Assembly (NCBI GenBank): GCA_009823505.1
Contig: VZQC01009986.1
Location: forward strand, 1 to 64,000
DNA: 64,000 nt
Direction of reading: 5' to 3'
From: Rhizomys pruinosus
Lineage: Eukaryota > Chordata > Mammalia > Rodentia > Spalacidae
In this document: positions 11,901-23,900 of the stretch, in pieces
How positions within the stretch are numbered: the first letter of the stretch is position 1
Layout of the letters: each line of letters starts with the position of its first letter
Translations under genes and position numbers: made by a program
The notes under the pieces: generated by a model
Told to the model about the DNA's origin: nothing
Seen by the model: the letters and a program-made list of their open reading frames with translations, nothing else
Databases searched by the model: none

Positions 11901-14900
11901 GAAATGCTCTCAGTTGTCTCCATTTAATAGAATATTGAGTCTAGGTTTGTTGTACACACCTTTGTTATTTTGGGGTGTGCTCCATCTACCCCCAGTGTCT
12001 CTGGGACTTTTATCATGAACGTGTGGTAAACTTCATTAAATGGGTTTTCAGCATCTATCAAGTGATGATGTGGTTTCTGTCCTTTTGTGTGTTTATATGG
12101 TGAATTACATTTATTGATTTGTGTAATTTGAGCCAAACTTGCATTTCTGGGATAAAGTACCCTTCATCATAATGATCTTCTAATGTGTTCCTGAATTCCA
12201 TTTGCCAGTATTTGTTAAAAAGTTTTCTGTTTGCCGGACGTGGTGGCACACACCTTTAATCTTAGCACTTGGGAAGCAGAGGCAGGCGGATCTTTGTGAG
12301 TTCAAGGCCAGCCTGGTCTACAGAGTGAGTTCCAGGACAGCTGGGGCTACAGAGAGACCTTGTCTCAAAAAGACCAGAAAAAAAAAAGTTTTCTATGTTC
12401 ATCAAGGAAAATGTTCTGTAGTTTTCTTTTCCTTCCTTCCTTCTTTCCTTCCTTCCTTCCTTCCTTCCTTCCTTCCTTCCTTCCTTCCTTCCTTCCCTTC
12501 CTTCCTTCCTTCCTTCCTGTCTTTCTTTCTTCCTTCCTTTCTTCTTTCTTCCTTTCTTTCTCCCTTCTTTCCCTTCCTTCCTGTCTTCCTTTCTTCCTTC
12601 CTTCCTTTCTTCCTTTCTTCCCTTTCTTCCCTTCCTTCCCTTCCTTCTTCCCTTCCTTCTTCTCTTCCTTCTTCCCTTCCTCCTTCCCTTCCTTCCCTCC
12701 CTCCCTTCCCTTCCTTCCCTTCCTTTCTTTTTATTATTGTTGTTGTGTCTTTACCTGGTTTAGGTGTCAGAATAATTCTGGCTTGCTAGAATGAATTTAG
12801 TAGTGCTCATTTATTTACTATTTTGTGGAACAAGTTAAGCAGAATTGGTATGAGCTCTCCCTTGGAAGTTTGGTAGGATTTCTCAGTGAATCCACCCACT
12901 CCTGGGTTTTTCTTTGAGGGCAAACTTGACTATTTTGTTGTTTGCAATGGGTCTGTGTAAGTTATTTCAATCTTCTGGTTTTAATTTTGGTAGATGATAT
13001 GCATTTAGAAATTCTATTTCTTCTAAGTTTTGTAACTTTTTATAATATAGGTTTACGAAATGATACTCTTTTGATCTCTAATTTTGTTAATTTCTGTCTT
13101 TTCCCTGCTTCCTTTTCATCAGGTTGGCAAAGGTTGATTTTGTAAACTTCAAAGAACCAGCTCTTTGTTTAGATAATTTTATGTTTTGTTCTTATGGTCT
13201 TTGTCTAGGTAATTCTGTTTTGTTCTATAGTCTCTGTTTAATTAGTTTCTTCCCAAATCTTTATTCTTTCTTGCTATCTATTGGGATTGGGATTGGCTGT
13301 TGTTTTTCAAAAACCTTAAGGTGCATCATTAGATTATATATTTGATTTCTCTTGGTTTTTTGTTTGTGCTTGTTTGAGACAGGGGTCTCCCCGTAGCCCC
13401 AGCTGGCCTGGAACTCACTTTGTAGACCAGGCCAACCTCCATCTCACAGAGATTTGCCTGCCTTTGCCTTCCAAGTGCTGGGATCAAAGGAATGTGCTAC
13501 ATTACCTGGCTTGGATTTTTTTTTTTTTTTAATCTGAGTGCCTGTCACTATAAACATGCCTCTTAGGACTGCCTTGGCTGCATCCCAGAGGTTCTGATAG
13601 GTTGTATTCTCATCATTTGTCTGTAGGAATTTTAAATTTTCATCTCTGATTTCTGAGATGATCTCTTATTCATTAAAAAATGTATCATTTTATCACCAAA
13701 TGTTTTTCTGGATTCTCTTTATTTTAATTTCTATTTTTATTCCATTGTGGTTTGATAAGATGAAAGAAATTACCTCTTCTTTTTTTTTTTTTTTTGTATT
13801 TGTTGAGATTTGCTTTCTCTCCTATATACATTTTGAAAAAGGTTCCATGTGCTTCTGAGAAAAATGTGTGTTCTCTGTCTCTTGGGTGGAATATAGCATA
13901 CAGACCAGTTAAGTTGATCCATGGTGTATTCTGTGTTTCTAAGATTTCTTGTTTTTAGTTTGGAAGATACATCTAAAAGTGAGGATGGGATATACAAATC
14001 TCCTGCTTCTGCCTCACTTTGGAAAATTATTTTGGTGTTTCCTCAGAATCAACCTAGAAAATACCCTAATTGAAAGGAGCCAGCCATCTATGACCACAGA
14101 ATGGTTTTATTCTATTTATGTGAAATGTCCAGAGCAGATCAATCCAGAGGGAGAAGGTAGATTGTAGTTGCCAGGGGTTGAGGTGAGAACGGAGTGGGGA
14201 GTTGACTGCTCATGGGCATGGAGTTGCTTTGGGGTTGATAAAAATGTCAAGTTAGACTGTGGTGATGGTGTATGACTCTGAGTGCTAAAAATCTTTGAGA
14301 CATGTACTTCAAAAGGGGTGATTTTATGGTACGTAAATTATGTCTCAGAAAAACCCCTTTGAAAAAAGAAGTAGAAAGCAGACCCTAGGCTCACGCGAAC
14401 CTCAGGGCTGACCCTGTGTGGCTTCTCTCAGCAGCTGCTTTCCTGATCATACTGGAAACAGGCACGTATACTCCTGGTTCCGTCTGTGCTGTAGGAGGTG
14501 GTAGTGGAGAACGCTGTGCGTGTGTCATCAGTATTGCGCTGTGCCTTTCAGACCCAAGAGCTAGTACGGTTTTCACTGAAGTGGAGGGGGCTGGCTGACA
14601 GGGAAGGTGAGAAGGGCCCTGGGCCCCTCCTCAGAGTGACGGAGGACAGAGGCTGTTGACGTCAGACCCCAGCTGTTTCTCCCATCCACACTCAGCTGTG
14701 TGAAGCCAATACATGGCCACAGGCAAACTACTGTAGAAGTGACCAAGAATGAATGCTACTTTTGTTTTGAATCATATTTGCCCTGAGTTTGATCTTTTGT
14801 TTGTTCATGTAGCCAGAAGAAGACTCAGAGAGCATCGCTCCTCTTCGAAGATGACGCCGATAGTGGAAGCTCTCTGTTTGGCTCTCCTCCTGTGACTGTT

Positions 14901-17900
14901 TCTCCTGCAGCCACGGTATTAAGTCTCTTAGACCCAGAAAATAGCTGTGAAGCTGTGCTACACAAGTCGTAATGCTGCTTTGAGTCAGCTCTGGAAACCT
15001 GACCTTGATGGTGCTGTGACAAAATGCTTAACATAAGGGGGACACAATGTTTATTTGGGCTCATGATGACTCAGTCTGTAGTCCGTGGTTCTGTTGATTC
15101 TTGGCCTACTGTCAAGGCAGAGCATCGTGGTAATAGAGGCTGATTCAGATTTGGTGAGCAGGAAGCTGAGGGACAGGGTCTAGGAGGGGCAAGGTCCAAC
15201 CCCGAACGACACGCCCTCAGTGGCCTTCCTCCAGTAATGCCCTACTTTGTAAAGTTCACAGAGCCTCCCCAAAATGCCACTACCAGCTAAGGACCAGGCT
15301 CCCCCCCATACCCGAGCCATTGGGGACTTGTAATCTTAAAATCCTGGCAGTCCAGCATGCGCCTGCCTCAGATCTTTTCTTGATTACCTCAGCGCTGCCT
15401 TTTGTCTTCAAAAGGTTTTTTTTTTAACTTAAGTCTTCCTCTGTTTCAAGTTGAAATCATTTTTGCATTTTTAAGGATCTCTTCCTAACAGTAACTAAAA
15501 ATCACCTTACCCCAGTTTTCATTTACATAATTTTTTTTTAATTTTTATTTATTTTTGTATGTGTATGAATGTACTGTCTACATGTAGGTCTGTGCACCTG
15601 TGTCGTGCAGTACAATGCCAAGGAGGTCAGAAGAGGGCATCGGATTCCCCTGGAACTGGAGTTAAAGACGGTTCTCAGCCGCCATATGGTGCTGGGGATC
15701 GAACCCGGGTCCTCTGCAAGAGCAGTTGGAGCTCTTAACCGCTAGGCCATCTCTCCAGCCCCGTAATTTTTTCCGTTATAGTTAGAGTTGTCCTTTTTTC
15801 GTTCAACATCTGCTTTTCTAACTTGATGGAGGCATTGCTTCAAAGCTTCCTTCCTCGTGGCTTGCAGACTGTTGGTAACTCAGTTGGCTTACCTGTCCTC
15901 TGTTTCCTCATCTCTAAGCCTCCTGCCTTAAAAAGAAGGAACGGATGAGATGGGTAGAAGGGCTGGCGAACTTGAGCACCTACTTTCTGTAAAATACTGC
16001 GCCTGGCCATAGAGAGAGTCGATGGTCCTGTCAGATGAATGGACACACAGATAAGGAGAAAAATAAAGGAAGGGCCAGGTAGAGAGGGAACTGTGTTAAT
16101 TCAGTGAAACAAGTGATACCGATGAGAACAAGAAAACCTTTGCAGCTGGAATGTGCTGCAGAGGTGAAAATTTACCCCAGATGGAGGGACACACAGTATT
16201 GGGAGTGTGAGAGTTGGCTTAGTCTAAGGAATGGCCAGGAATGACGAGATGCACGCTGGGAGAAGGATACGAAGAGGACAGGCTAGAGTTGGGAAGACAA
16301 CTCAGTGTTTTCTTCCAGTTGAAGTGTAAGGTTAGGTGACAGAGTCTTAAGTGGGAGAAGCACTGTGGCCACAGCCTGAAGGAATCCCGTCTCTCGTGTC
16401 TGCCTGTTGGGGCCATCCCTGCTAGCCCGTCTGCTTCTCCGCTGCAGTTAGGTCATGCCCAGAGGGACTTGTTTTGGCTGCTTCGCTGTAGTGCTGTTCT
16501 GTTCGGACACATTTTATTTTTAATCCGGTTGGATCTCATTTTCTTTCTTGATAGAAAAAAGAGACCGTCCCTGAGGTGCCACCCTTGCTATTTAGCGATG
16601 AGGAGGAGAAGGAAGCACCATTTGGAGTGAAACCTGTGCCTGTGAAGGTCGATGCCCGAGCGTCCTCAGAGCTGGGCAGTGCTGATGCGACCGAGGTGGC
16701 AGAGAAGGTATGTGGTACCTGGTTTTCTAATCCATTGTAACACATACACACTCCTGCTTTGTCCACCACTGAAAATAAATGGCTCGTTTCTGGAAAGATT
16801 TAAAAACATTGAACATTGCAAGAAGACAGGCTCTGCTGCAGCTGTTCAGGGAAGCCCTGTTCAGCGTCATTTTATAGCTGAATGAGGTCACACACAGAAT
16901 CGCAGCTTCCCGTTGGCCGGCAGTGGCACGTCATGCCCTGGCGTGCTCGCATCTCTGAGTTGTCTCCTCATTTTGTTTTCCATGTTGGCTTTCTCTGTGC
17001 ATTTCCTCTTGTGTCCCTGGGCTCTCCAGTCCTTGCTTGTGAGTTCAAATGTCAGTTTTACAAAGTTACTTTACTACTTTCTCTTTTACTTCTGGTTGAT
17101 GTTTACTGGATCACAGCAGAGTGAAGTGTGTTTTCTTCTAGAACACTTTTCTTTCTGTGCTGCAGGTTTGTTGTCTCTAAGGCCTCTGTGTGGCCACGCT
17201 TTCTCTTTCTTGTGTTCCACTTCTGTTTTCCTGACTTTCTGTATTCTTGAGGCTGCAGAGATGGCTCAGCAGTTAAGAGCACTGACTCCTCTCACAGAGG
17301 AGCCAGGTTCGATTCCCAGCACTCACATGGCTTGCTAACAGCTGTCTGTAACTCCAGTTCCCAGGGATCTGACACCCTCTTATGACTGCCACAGACATTG
17401 CATGACACAGATGCACCTACATACTTGTAGGCAAAATCTTGTACACATAAAATAAAAGTAATAGGGGCTGGAGAGGTGGCTCAGCTGTTAAGAGCACTGA
17501 CTGCTCTTGCAGAGGACCGGGGTTTGATTCACATGGCAGCTAAGAACCGTCTCAGGCCGGGCGTAGTTGCACACGCCTTTAATCCCAGTACTCGGGAGAC
17601 AGTGGCAGGCGGATCTCTGTGAGTTCAAGGCCATCCTGGTCTACATAGCAAGCTCCAGGCCAGCTGGGACTAAAGGGATACTGTGTCTCAAAAAGACCAA
17701 AAATTAATTAATTAATTAATTAATTAAATGTGTGTGTGTATGTATATTATTTACACTTTTTATATATAATATATCCATAATTATTAATGTACTATTTATA
17801 TTATATATAATATGTATATGTTTATAATCTTAATTTCCGAGCTCTGTAGGTCCAGCTGCTCAGGTTTAATTTCTCCCAGAGTCTGTAAGGAATGTTGCAT

Positions 17901-20900
17901 TTGGTTTTCCCATGGAACCTCCTGGTAGCTACAGGGAGACTTCTACACCTGAGACACTCCACCCTTGTCTTCCAAGTGGCTACATGTAGACCTGAGTTTC
18001 TGTCCCGCCCATTCTACCTTTGACTGATGTAAACTCCTTGAGGCCTGGGCTCATTTGTTCTCCATTGGGTCCATTAGCACTTAGCATTACATTGTAGGCT
18101 ATAGACCTCGTGTGCTGCTTTAAGGAAGTGTGAGCTTCCAGTCAGGCACCTGAAGTTGGGACACACTTAATATCATTGAGGTGTTTAAGGGGAAGGAAAT
18201 CATTTTTGTTTCTTGGTGAAAATGTACAATAACAGTAGTTTTTTTGATCAGTAGTATCTTTTTTTTGTTGTGGTTTTGTTGTGTGTGGCTTTTTTTTTTT
18301 TTTTTTTTTTTGTGGTCTTTTTTGAGATAGAGTCTCCCTGTAGCCCCAGCTGGCCCGGAACTCCCTCTGTAGACCAGGCTAGCCTTAAACTCACAAGAGA
18401 TCTGCCTGCCTCTGCCTCCCAAGTGCTGGGATTAAAGGCATGTACCACCATGCCTGGCAATCGGTAGTATCTTACTTGAACTGTGATACTGTTGAATGGT
18501 TAACTTGCATTTTAGGATTATGTTAGAAATTATTCTAACTGCATAAATAATATAAGGCTTCAGTTTGTCTGGTTTTGCTGGTTAGATTTCCCTCTTAGAC
18601 ATTTACATAGAATATTAGTTAAACACTAAGAATTACTGCTCCAGTCTTTTTTATTTTTTTTTTATTTTATTTATTTATTTATTTTTATGTGTATGAATGT
18701 ACTGTCTGCATGTAGGTCTGTGCACCCATGTCGTGCAATGCCGAGGAGGTCAGAAGAGGGCGTCAGATTCCCCTGGAACTGGAGTTAAAGACGGTTCTCA
18801 GCTACCATGTGGGTGCTGGGGATTGAACCTGGGTCCTCTGCAAGAGCAGTCGGTGCTCTTAACTGCTAGGCCATCTCTCCAACCCCAGCTCCATTCTTAA
18901 GGATTGCCATTTAATGACTCCAGTTTAGAAGTTCTTCCTAGTGTGTGAACAACCTGTGTGGGAGGGGAACATTGTCTTTGTCTATGGACTTCTGTGCAAG
19001 CTTTTCAGTTGGCCTCAATGTTTTATCACAGTGAAAAGCTGGAGTGCCCTGAGTCACGTCAGCTGCCAGTTACTGAGTTACTGAAGAGCTTGTGAGAGCC
19101 CGTAATGGGATTGTAATTTGCAGTTACTGCTTAACTTTTTCCTTATTTCCGTTCGTAGGAAGAAGGACTTTTGACTGCATCTGATCAGGAAGCAGCTGGG
19201 CATTCTGATTTATTTTCTTCTGCGTCTCCTTTGGACAAAGGAACCAAGGGTAGAAGCAGAACTGTTCTCAGCTTGTTTGATGAGGAAGAGGAGAAAATGG
19301 AAGATCCGAACAATGTCTGTGCTCCACAGCATGAAACCGGGAAGGTGAGAAAAGAGGAGTAATGTTGACACTTGTAGATGAAGCAATCTCCTTTCAGGAT
19401 GTTGTCTGTCACATGAATTGCTGGAGAAGTTTAGCCATCAGTGTGAGTGTAACTTCTCTTTAGTCATTTGGACGTTTGGGAATCTGAATCTGTGACTTGC
19501 CCCTCAAGTGGCATTGTTAACAGAGGGAATAGGCATCTCATTTGTCTCTTCTGAGATTTCAGACCTTGTTGCTCCTAATAAACCTTTGTCCCTTGGCTGT
19601 TTGATGGATGTAAGCAATCGGAAAGGGAAGTTAAGCCAGATGTGTGTACTTGAATACTTCCAGCATTCAGTTGTAGAAATACATGCTGTACAGGTGCCTT
19701 TCATTTGTATTAGGTGTTAGCCGTATGGTAACTATTTTAGCCTTTGTAAGCCATATAGGTTCTCTTACACTTGTTGAGCTCTGCCATTATTAGTGTGAAA
19801 GGAGTGCTAAACGATAAGAAAATTAGTGGATGTGTTTATGTTCCAATAGCACTTGGGAGGCAGAGGCAGGCAGATCTTTGTGAGTTCAAGGCCAGCCTGG
19901 TCTACAAGAACAAATTCCAGGACAACCGGGGCTACAGGGAGACCCTGTCTTGAAAAGACAAAAAAAAAAAAATCATACTCTCCTTCTATGAGGCTATTAT
20001 TTTCACACCCAAACTAGACAGAGACATATTTTTTAAAGAATTATTACTACTTTTATTTTATGTGTATGAGTGTATTGCCTGCATGTATGTAAATGCACCT
20101 GTGTCATGCATTGCAGAGGTCAGAAGAAGCTGTCAGATACCCTGAAACTGGAATTATAGATGGTTGTTAGCTGCCATATGGGTACTGGGGACTGAACCTG
20201 GGTTCTCTATAAGACTAGCCAACGCTCTTAATCACTGAACCATCTCTCCAGCCCCTAGACAGAGACATCTTAAGAGAATTGTAGACCGGGGCTGGAGAGA
20301 TGGCTCAGCAGTTAAGAGCACCAACCGCTCTTGCAGAGGACCCTGGTCCAATTCCCAACACCTACATGGCGGCTAAGAACCATCTTTAACTCCAGTTCTA
20401 GGGAAATCCGAAAAAAAAAAAAGGAAAAGAAAATTGTAGACCAATATTGCCAAATATAGATGTTGAAATCCTCAACACAATCCTGACAAACCCAGTTTAG
20501 GATTACATGAAGAAGATTACACTGCATACGTAGGATTTCTCCCAGAATTGAAAAACTGGTTGACTATTTTAAAAATGTGTTCGTGTACTGTGTCAATAAA
20601 ATACAGGATAGCAAGCACATTGTTATCTTGATAGATTCAGAAAGGATGTCTGACAAAATCCAAACCCCTTCGTGTAGAAAGAAGATTCAAGAATGGGTCC
20701 CACCTTCAACACCTTACAAATAAAGCCAGTGAAAACCAGTTTCAACATGTAAAGTCCAGGACTTTCCATGGAAATGCACTTTTGATTGCTGACCATGAAC
20801 TTGATTAAAATTGTTTGAACAAAATAAAAAATAAAAAAATTAAAAAAAACACTTGGCAAATAAAATATAGAAGGGAACTTGTACATTTTAGCAAATTGAG

Positions 20901-23900
20901 ACCTGGGCTCTTGAAGGCCCTTCCAGTTAGCCTTGTATAAGAGGTCTAGTTAGGGAAGGTAGAGGAAATGAAGTAAATAGTATCCAAGTTAAAAGCTGTA
21001 GTAGAGGGGCCAGTGAGCTGTCTCACTGAGTAAAGTCGCTTCCTATGCAGTCCTGCTAAAGGTTGGTTTCGATCTCTGGCACCCCATATAAAGGTGGGAG
21101 GAGAGAATCCACTCAGCGAAGTCATCCTCTGTCTTCTACATGCATGCCATGGCATGTTTATGCTTATACATGTGTATCTACATGTTACATACACATTCTC
21201 ACAAATGCACAGTAATAATAATGTTTAAAACGATAGTATATTGTCAAAGGAAACAGGAGTTATTGTGTGATGTAGCAATTCTGTTTGTAGTATATATATA
21301 TCCATTATAATCAGAAGACGAAAGCAACTTACATGTTCCTTTACTGATTGATATATTCAATGACTACACACTATTCTGTAAAGGCAGAAAGTTGAGACTG
21401 GAGAGGTGACTCAGTGGTAAAGGTCTTGCCAGGTGAGCATGATGACCTCAGCCTGGATCCTCAGCACCCACACACAAAAACTGGGCATGCGCCTGTCTGT
21501 TACCCCAGTGCTGGGGAGACAGCAACAGGTGGATCCCCAGAATTTGCTGGCTAGCCAGTCTAGCCAAACTTGTGAGTCTCAAAAAATAAGGTAGAGACCA
21601 ACTGAGGAAGATGTTAACCTTAGGCTCTACACACATGGGTGCACACAAACATATACATATGCCCATACTTACTATACGGAAGGATAGAGACAGAGAGAGC
21701 TGGAGTTAGTTGGTTCATCATCCCTTGGTGAGAAGCTGGGCAAAATGAAAAGTGATTGCTAATGATTCGGCATTGGGGGGGGGATAGAAACGTTGTAGAC
21801 TTCTATATTGTAATGGTTTCATATCTGTGACTATGTCGGGGGGAAGGCATTGACTTGTACTTTGGGGGGCAAACTTTGTCATAGGAGTTTTGTCTCAACA
21901 GATGAAAACAAACAACTATGTTTTCAGTCCATAGGTCGCAGTTACTTTCTTCTGTGTATATGTGTATGTGGTTGTGTATGCGGTGCTCATCCATGTTTCA
22001 TGTGCATGGGTATGGAGGCCAGTGGTTGGCATTAGGTGTTTCCTTCTGTTTCTATTTCTCTCTGCCGTATTTTTTGAGATAGGGTCTCTCAGTGAACCTG
22101 GAGCTCACCAAGTCCCCTAGGCTGTGCAGTGACTTCTGGCCTATCCCCACCTCCCGCTCTTCCACCCCAGTGCTGAGGTTACAGATGTGTGCTGCCAGCT
22201 TTTTTGCATGGATGGTGAGATCTGAACTCAGTCCTCATGCCTGCATGGCAAGAACTTCAACACTGAGCCATCTCCCTAGGCCTCCTTTTTATTTCAAGCA
22301 AAAAAGATAGTCCTTAGTGATTTCTATAAAATGTTAACATGAGTTTTTATTTCCATAGTATAACCCTATTTATATCTTTAATTCATTGATTTATTTATTC
22401 ATTGTGGCAATGCTGGGGATAAAACTTTAGGCCCTTGGGCTTTCTAAGAATCAATTCTACCACTAAGTTATATCCCAGCCCATAATCCTGTTTATACTGT
22501 TGAACGACAGCTGTATATGACTAGTATGAATCATATACTGTCTTTTCTCCTAGGCTTATCATATATATAATTTTGTACTGTTTTTCCCTATGGTTTGAAA
22601 TTACAATTTGTTTTTATTTTGTTTTTCTGTGATTTGAAGCTTTTTGGGAGGGACAGGATCTAGCTGTATAGCCCATGTTGGCCTTGAACTCAGTCCTCTG
22701 GGATTACAGACATGAGACACCATATCCGAATTAAAATTGGGGCTGGAGAGATGGCCTAGCGGTTAAGAGCGCTGACTGCTCTTACAGAGGACCCGAGTTC
22801 GATCCCCAGCACCCACATGGCGGCCGAGAACCATCTGAAACTCCAATTCCAGGAGAACTCCAGTTCCAGGGGAATCCGACACCCTCTTCTGACCTCCGCA
22901 GCATTGCATGACACGGGCGCACAAACCTGCATGCAGACAATACATTCATACACATACAGAAAATAAATAAAAATTAAAAAAAATTTTTTTAATTGTACTT
23001 GTGCATTAATAATATTGTTACTATGATTTATTTTTTCAAAATTTGGTTTTAAATTTACTTTAATTATTTTCCATTTAGATTGTGGTATTAAAGAATGAAT
23101 AGGAATGAATTTTAGAATATTAGGTCTGGAATATTATGTCATAAAGCAAAGTCATCTTAGTGGTTATTTTTATAAGTTGTTTTTTAATTTTTTAAATTTT
23201 ATTTATTTTTGTATGTGTTTGAATGTACTGTCTGCATGTAGGTTTGTGCACCCATGTCGTGCAATGCCGCGGAGGTCAGAAGAGGGTCTCGGATTCCCCT
23301 GGAACTGGAGTTCTCCTGGAATTGGAGTTACAGATGGTTCTTAGCCACCATGTAGGTGCTGGGGATCGAACCCGGGTCCTCTGTAAGAGCAGTCAGTGCT
23401 CTTACCGCTAGGCTATCTCTCCAGCCCCGTGGTTACTTTTAAATACCAGTTATCATAGCAGACAAAAAGAACTTGTTTAGGGTATAAAGTGGATGGGCAA
23501 AGGTGAATGCTTACTGGGAAGAGCTGAGTAGGTCTTTGAAGTAAGTATCCAGCAGGCAGGGGGACAGGCCTGATGCCCACTCTTACCTGGTTTGGGTTCT
23601 GTGTTGTTCTTCCCTTCAGCATGAGATAGAGAACTCAGTGTGGTTTGGCTTTATCCCCAGAGTGCTTCCCCTTCTCCTTTTGGAGCTAATGGATGGGTTG
23701 TGTTTTGTTGTTTTGTTTTATGGGAGGATAAGTTCAAGCACTACATGAAGATTGAAAGATTATTGTTTGTTACGTTACATGTTTACAACTTTATTCATTA
23801 CTTTTTTATGTGTTTGTGTGTATTATTTGCATGTATGTAAATACACCTTTGTCATACACTGCCCATGGAGGTTACATCCCCTAAAACTAGAGTTATAAAC

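Larger units (their letters stand above)
11600..14020 (-). mobile_element. Old L1 ORF2 remnant, antisense, interrupted by SINEs and a pyrimidine tract
   Basis: Reverse translations of 11924-12249 give L1 reverse-transcriptase-region blocks ([20 protein letters not shown], then LIDAENPF, with frame breaks). 12740-13345 and 13515-14020 continue toward the 5' end of ORF2. Two B1s and a (TTCC)n expansion interrupt it. Many stops; non-functional. Confidence 0.7.
6660..14812 (+). other. WASHC2 8.2 kb intron packed with SINEs and L1
   Basis: Largest WASHC2 intron in the window. Elements are listed separately. Parts not assigned to a family are 8300-9060, 9152-9568, 10311-10544, 10750-11025 and 14370-14810. 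An ideal CRE palindrome TGACGTCA lies at 14657-14664, with no promoter context that I can see. Confidence 0.75.
14916..16554 (+). other. WASHC2 intron
   Basis: 1.6 kb. It holds a probable antisense MaLR LTR (15010-15335) and a B2. I see nothing assignable in 15764-16554. Confidence 0.7.
16708..19158 (+). other. WASHC2 intron
   Basis: 2.5 kb. SINEs at 17246-17701, 18261-18459 and 18660-18887. 17730-18260 is AT-rich with no assigned element. Confidence 0.75.

Noticed and set aside
12202..12794. Two overlapping open frames of 195 and 144 codons
   Set aside because: They read a B1 and the (TTCC)n tract; the product is low-complexity Ser/Phe/Leu/Pro from simple repeats.
14657..14664. TGACGTCA CRE palindrome in a WASHC2 intron
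   Set aside because: An isolated 8-mer without CpG island or other promoter signs; expected by chance in tens of kilobases.
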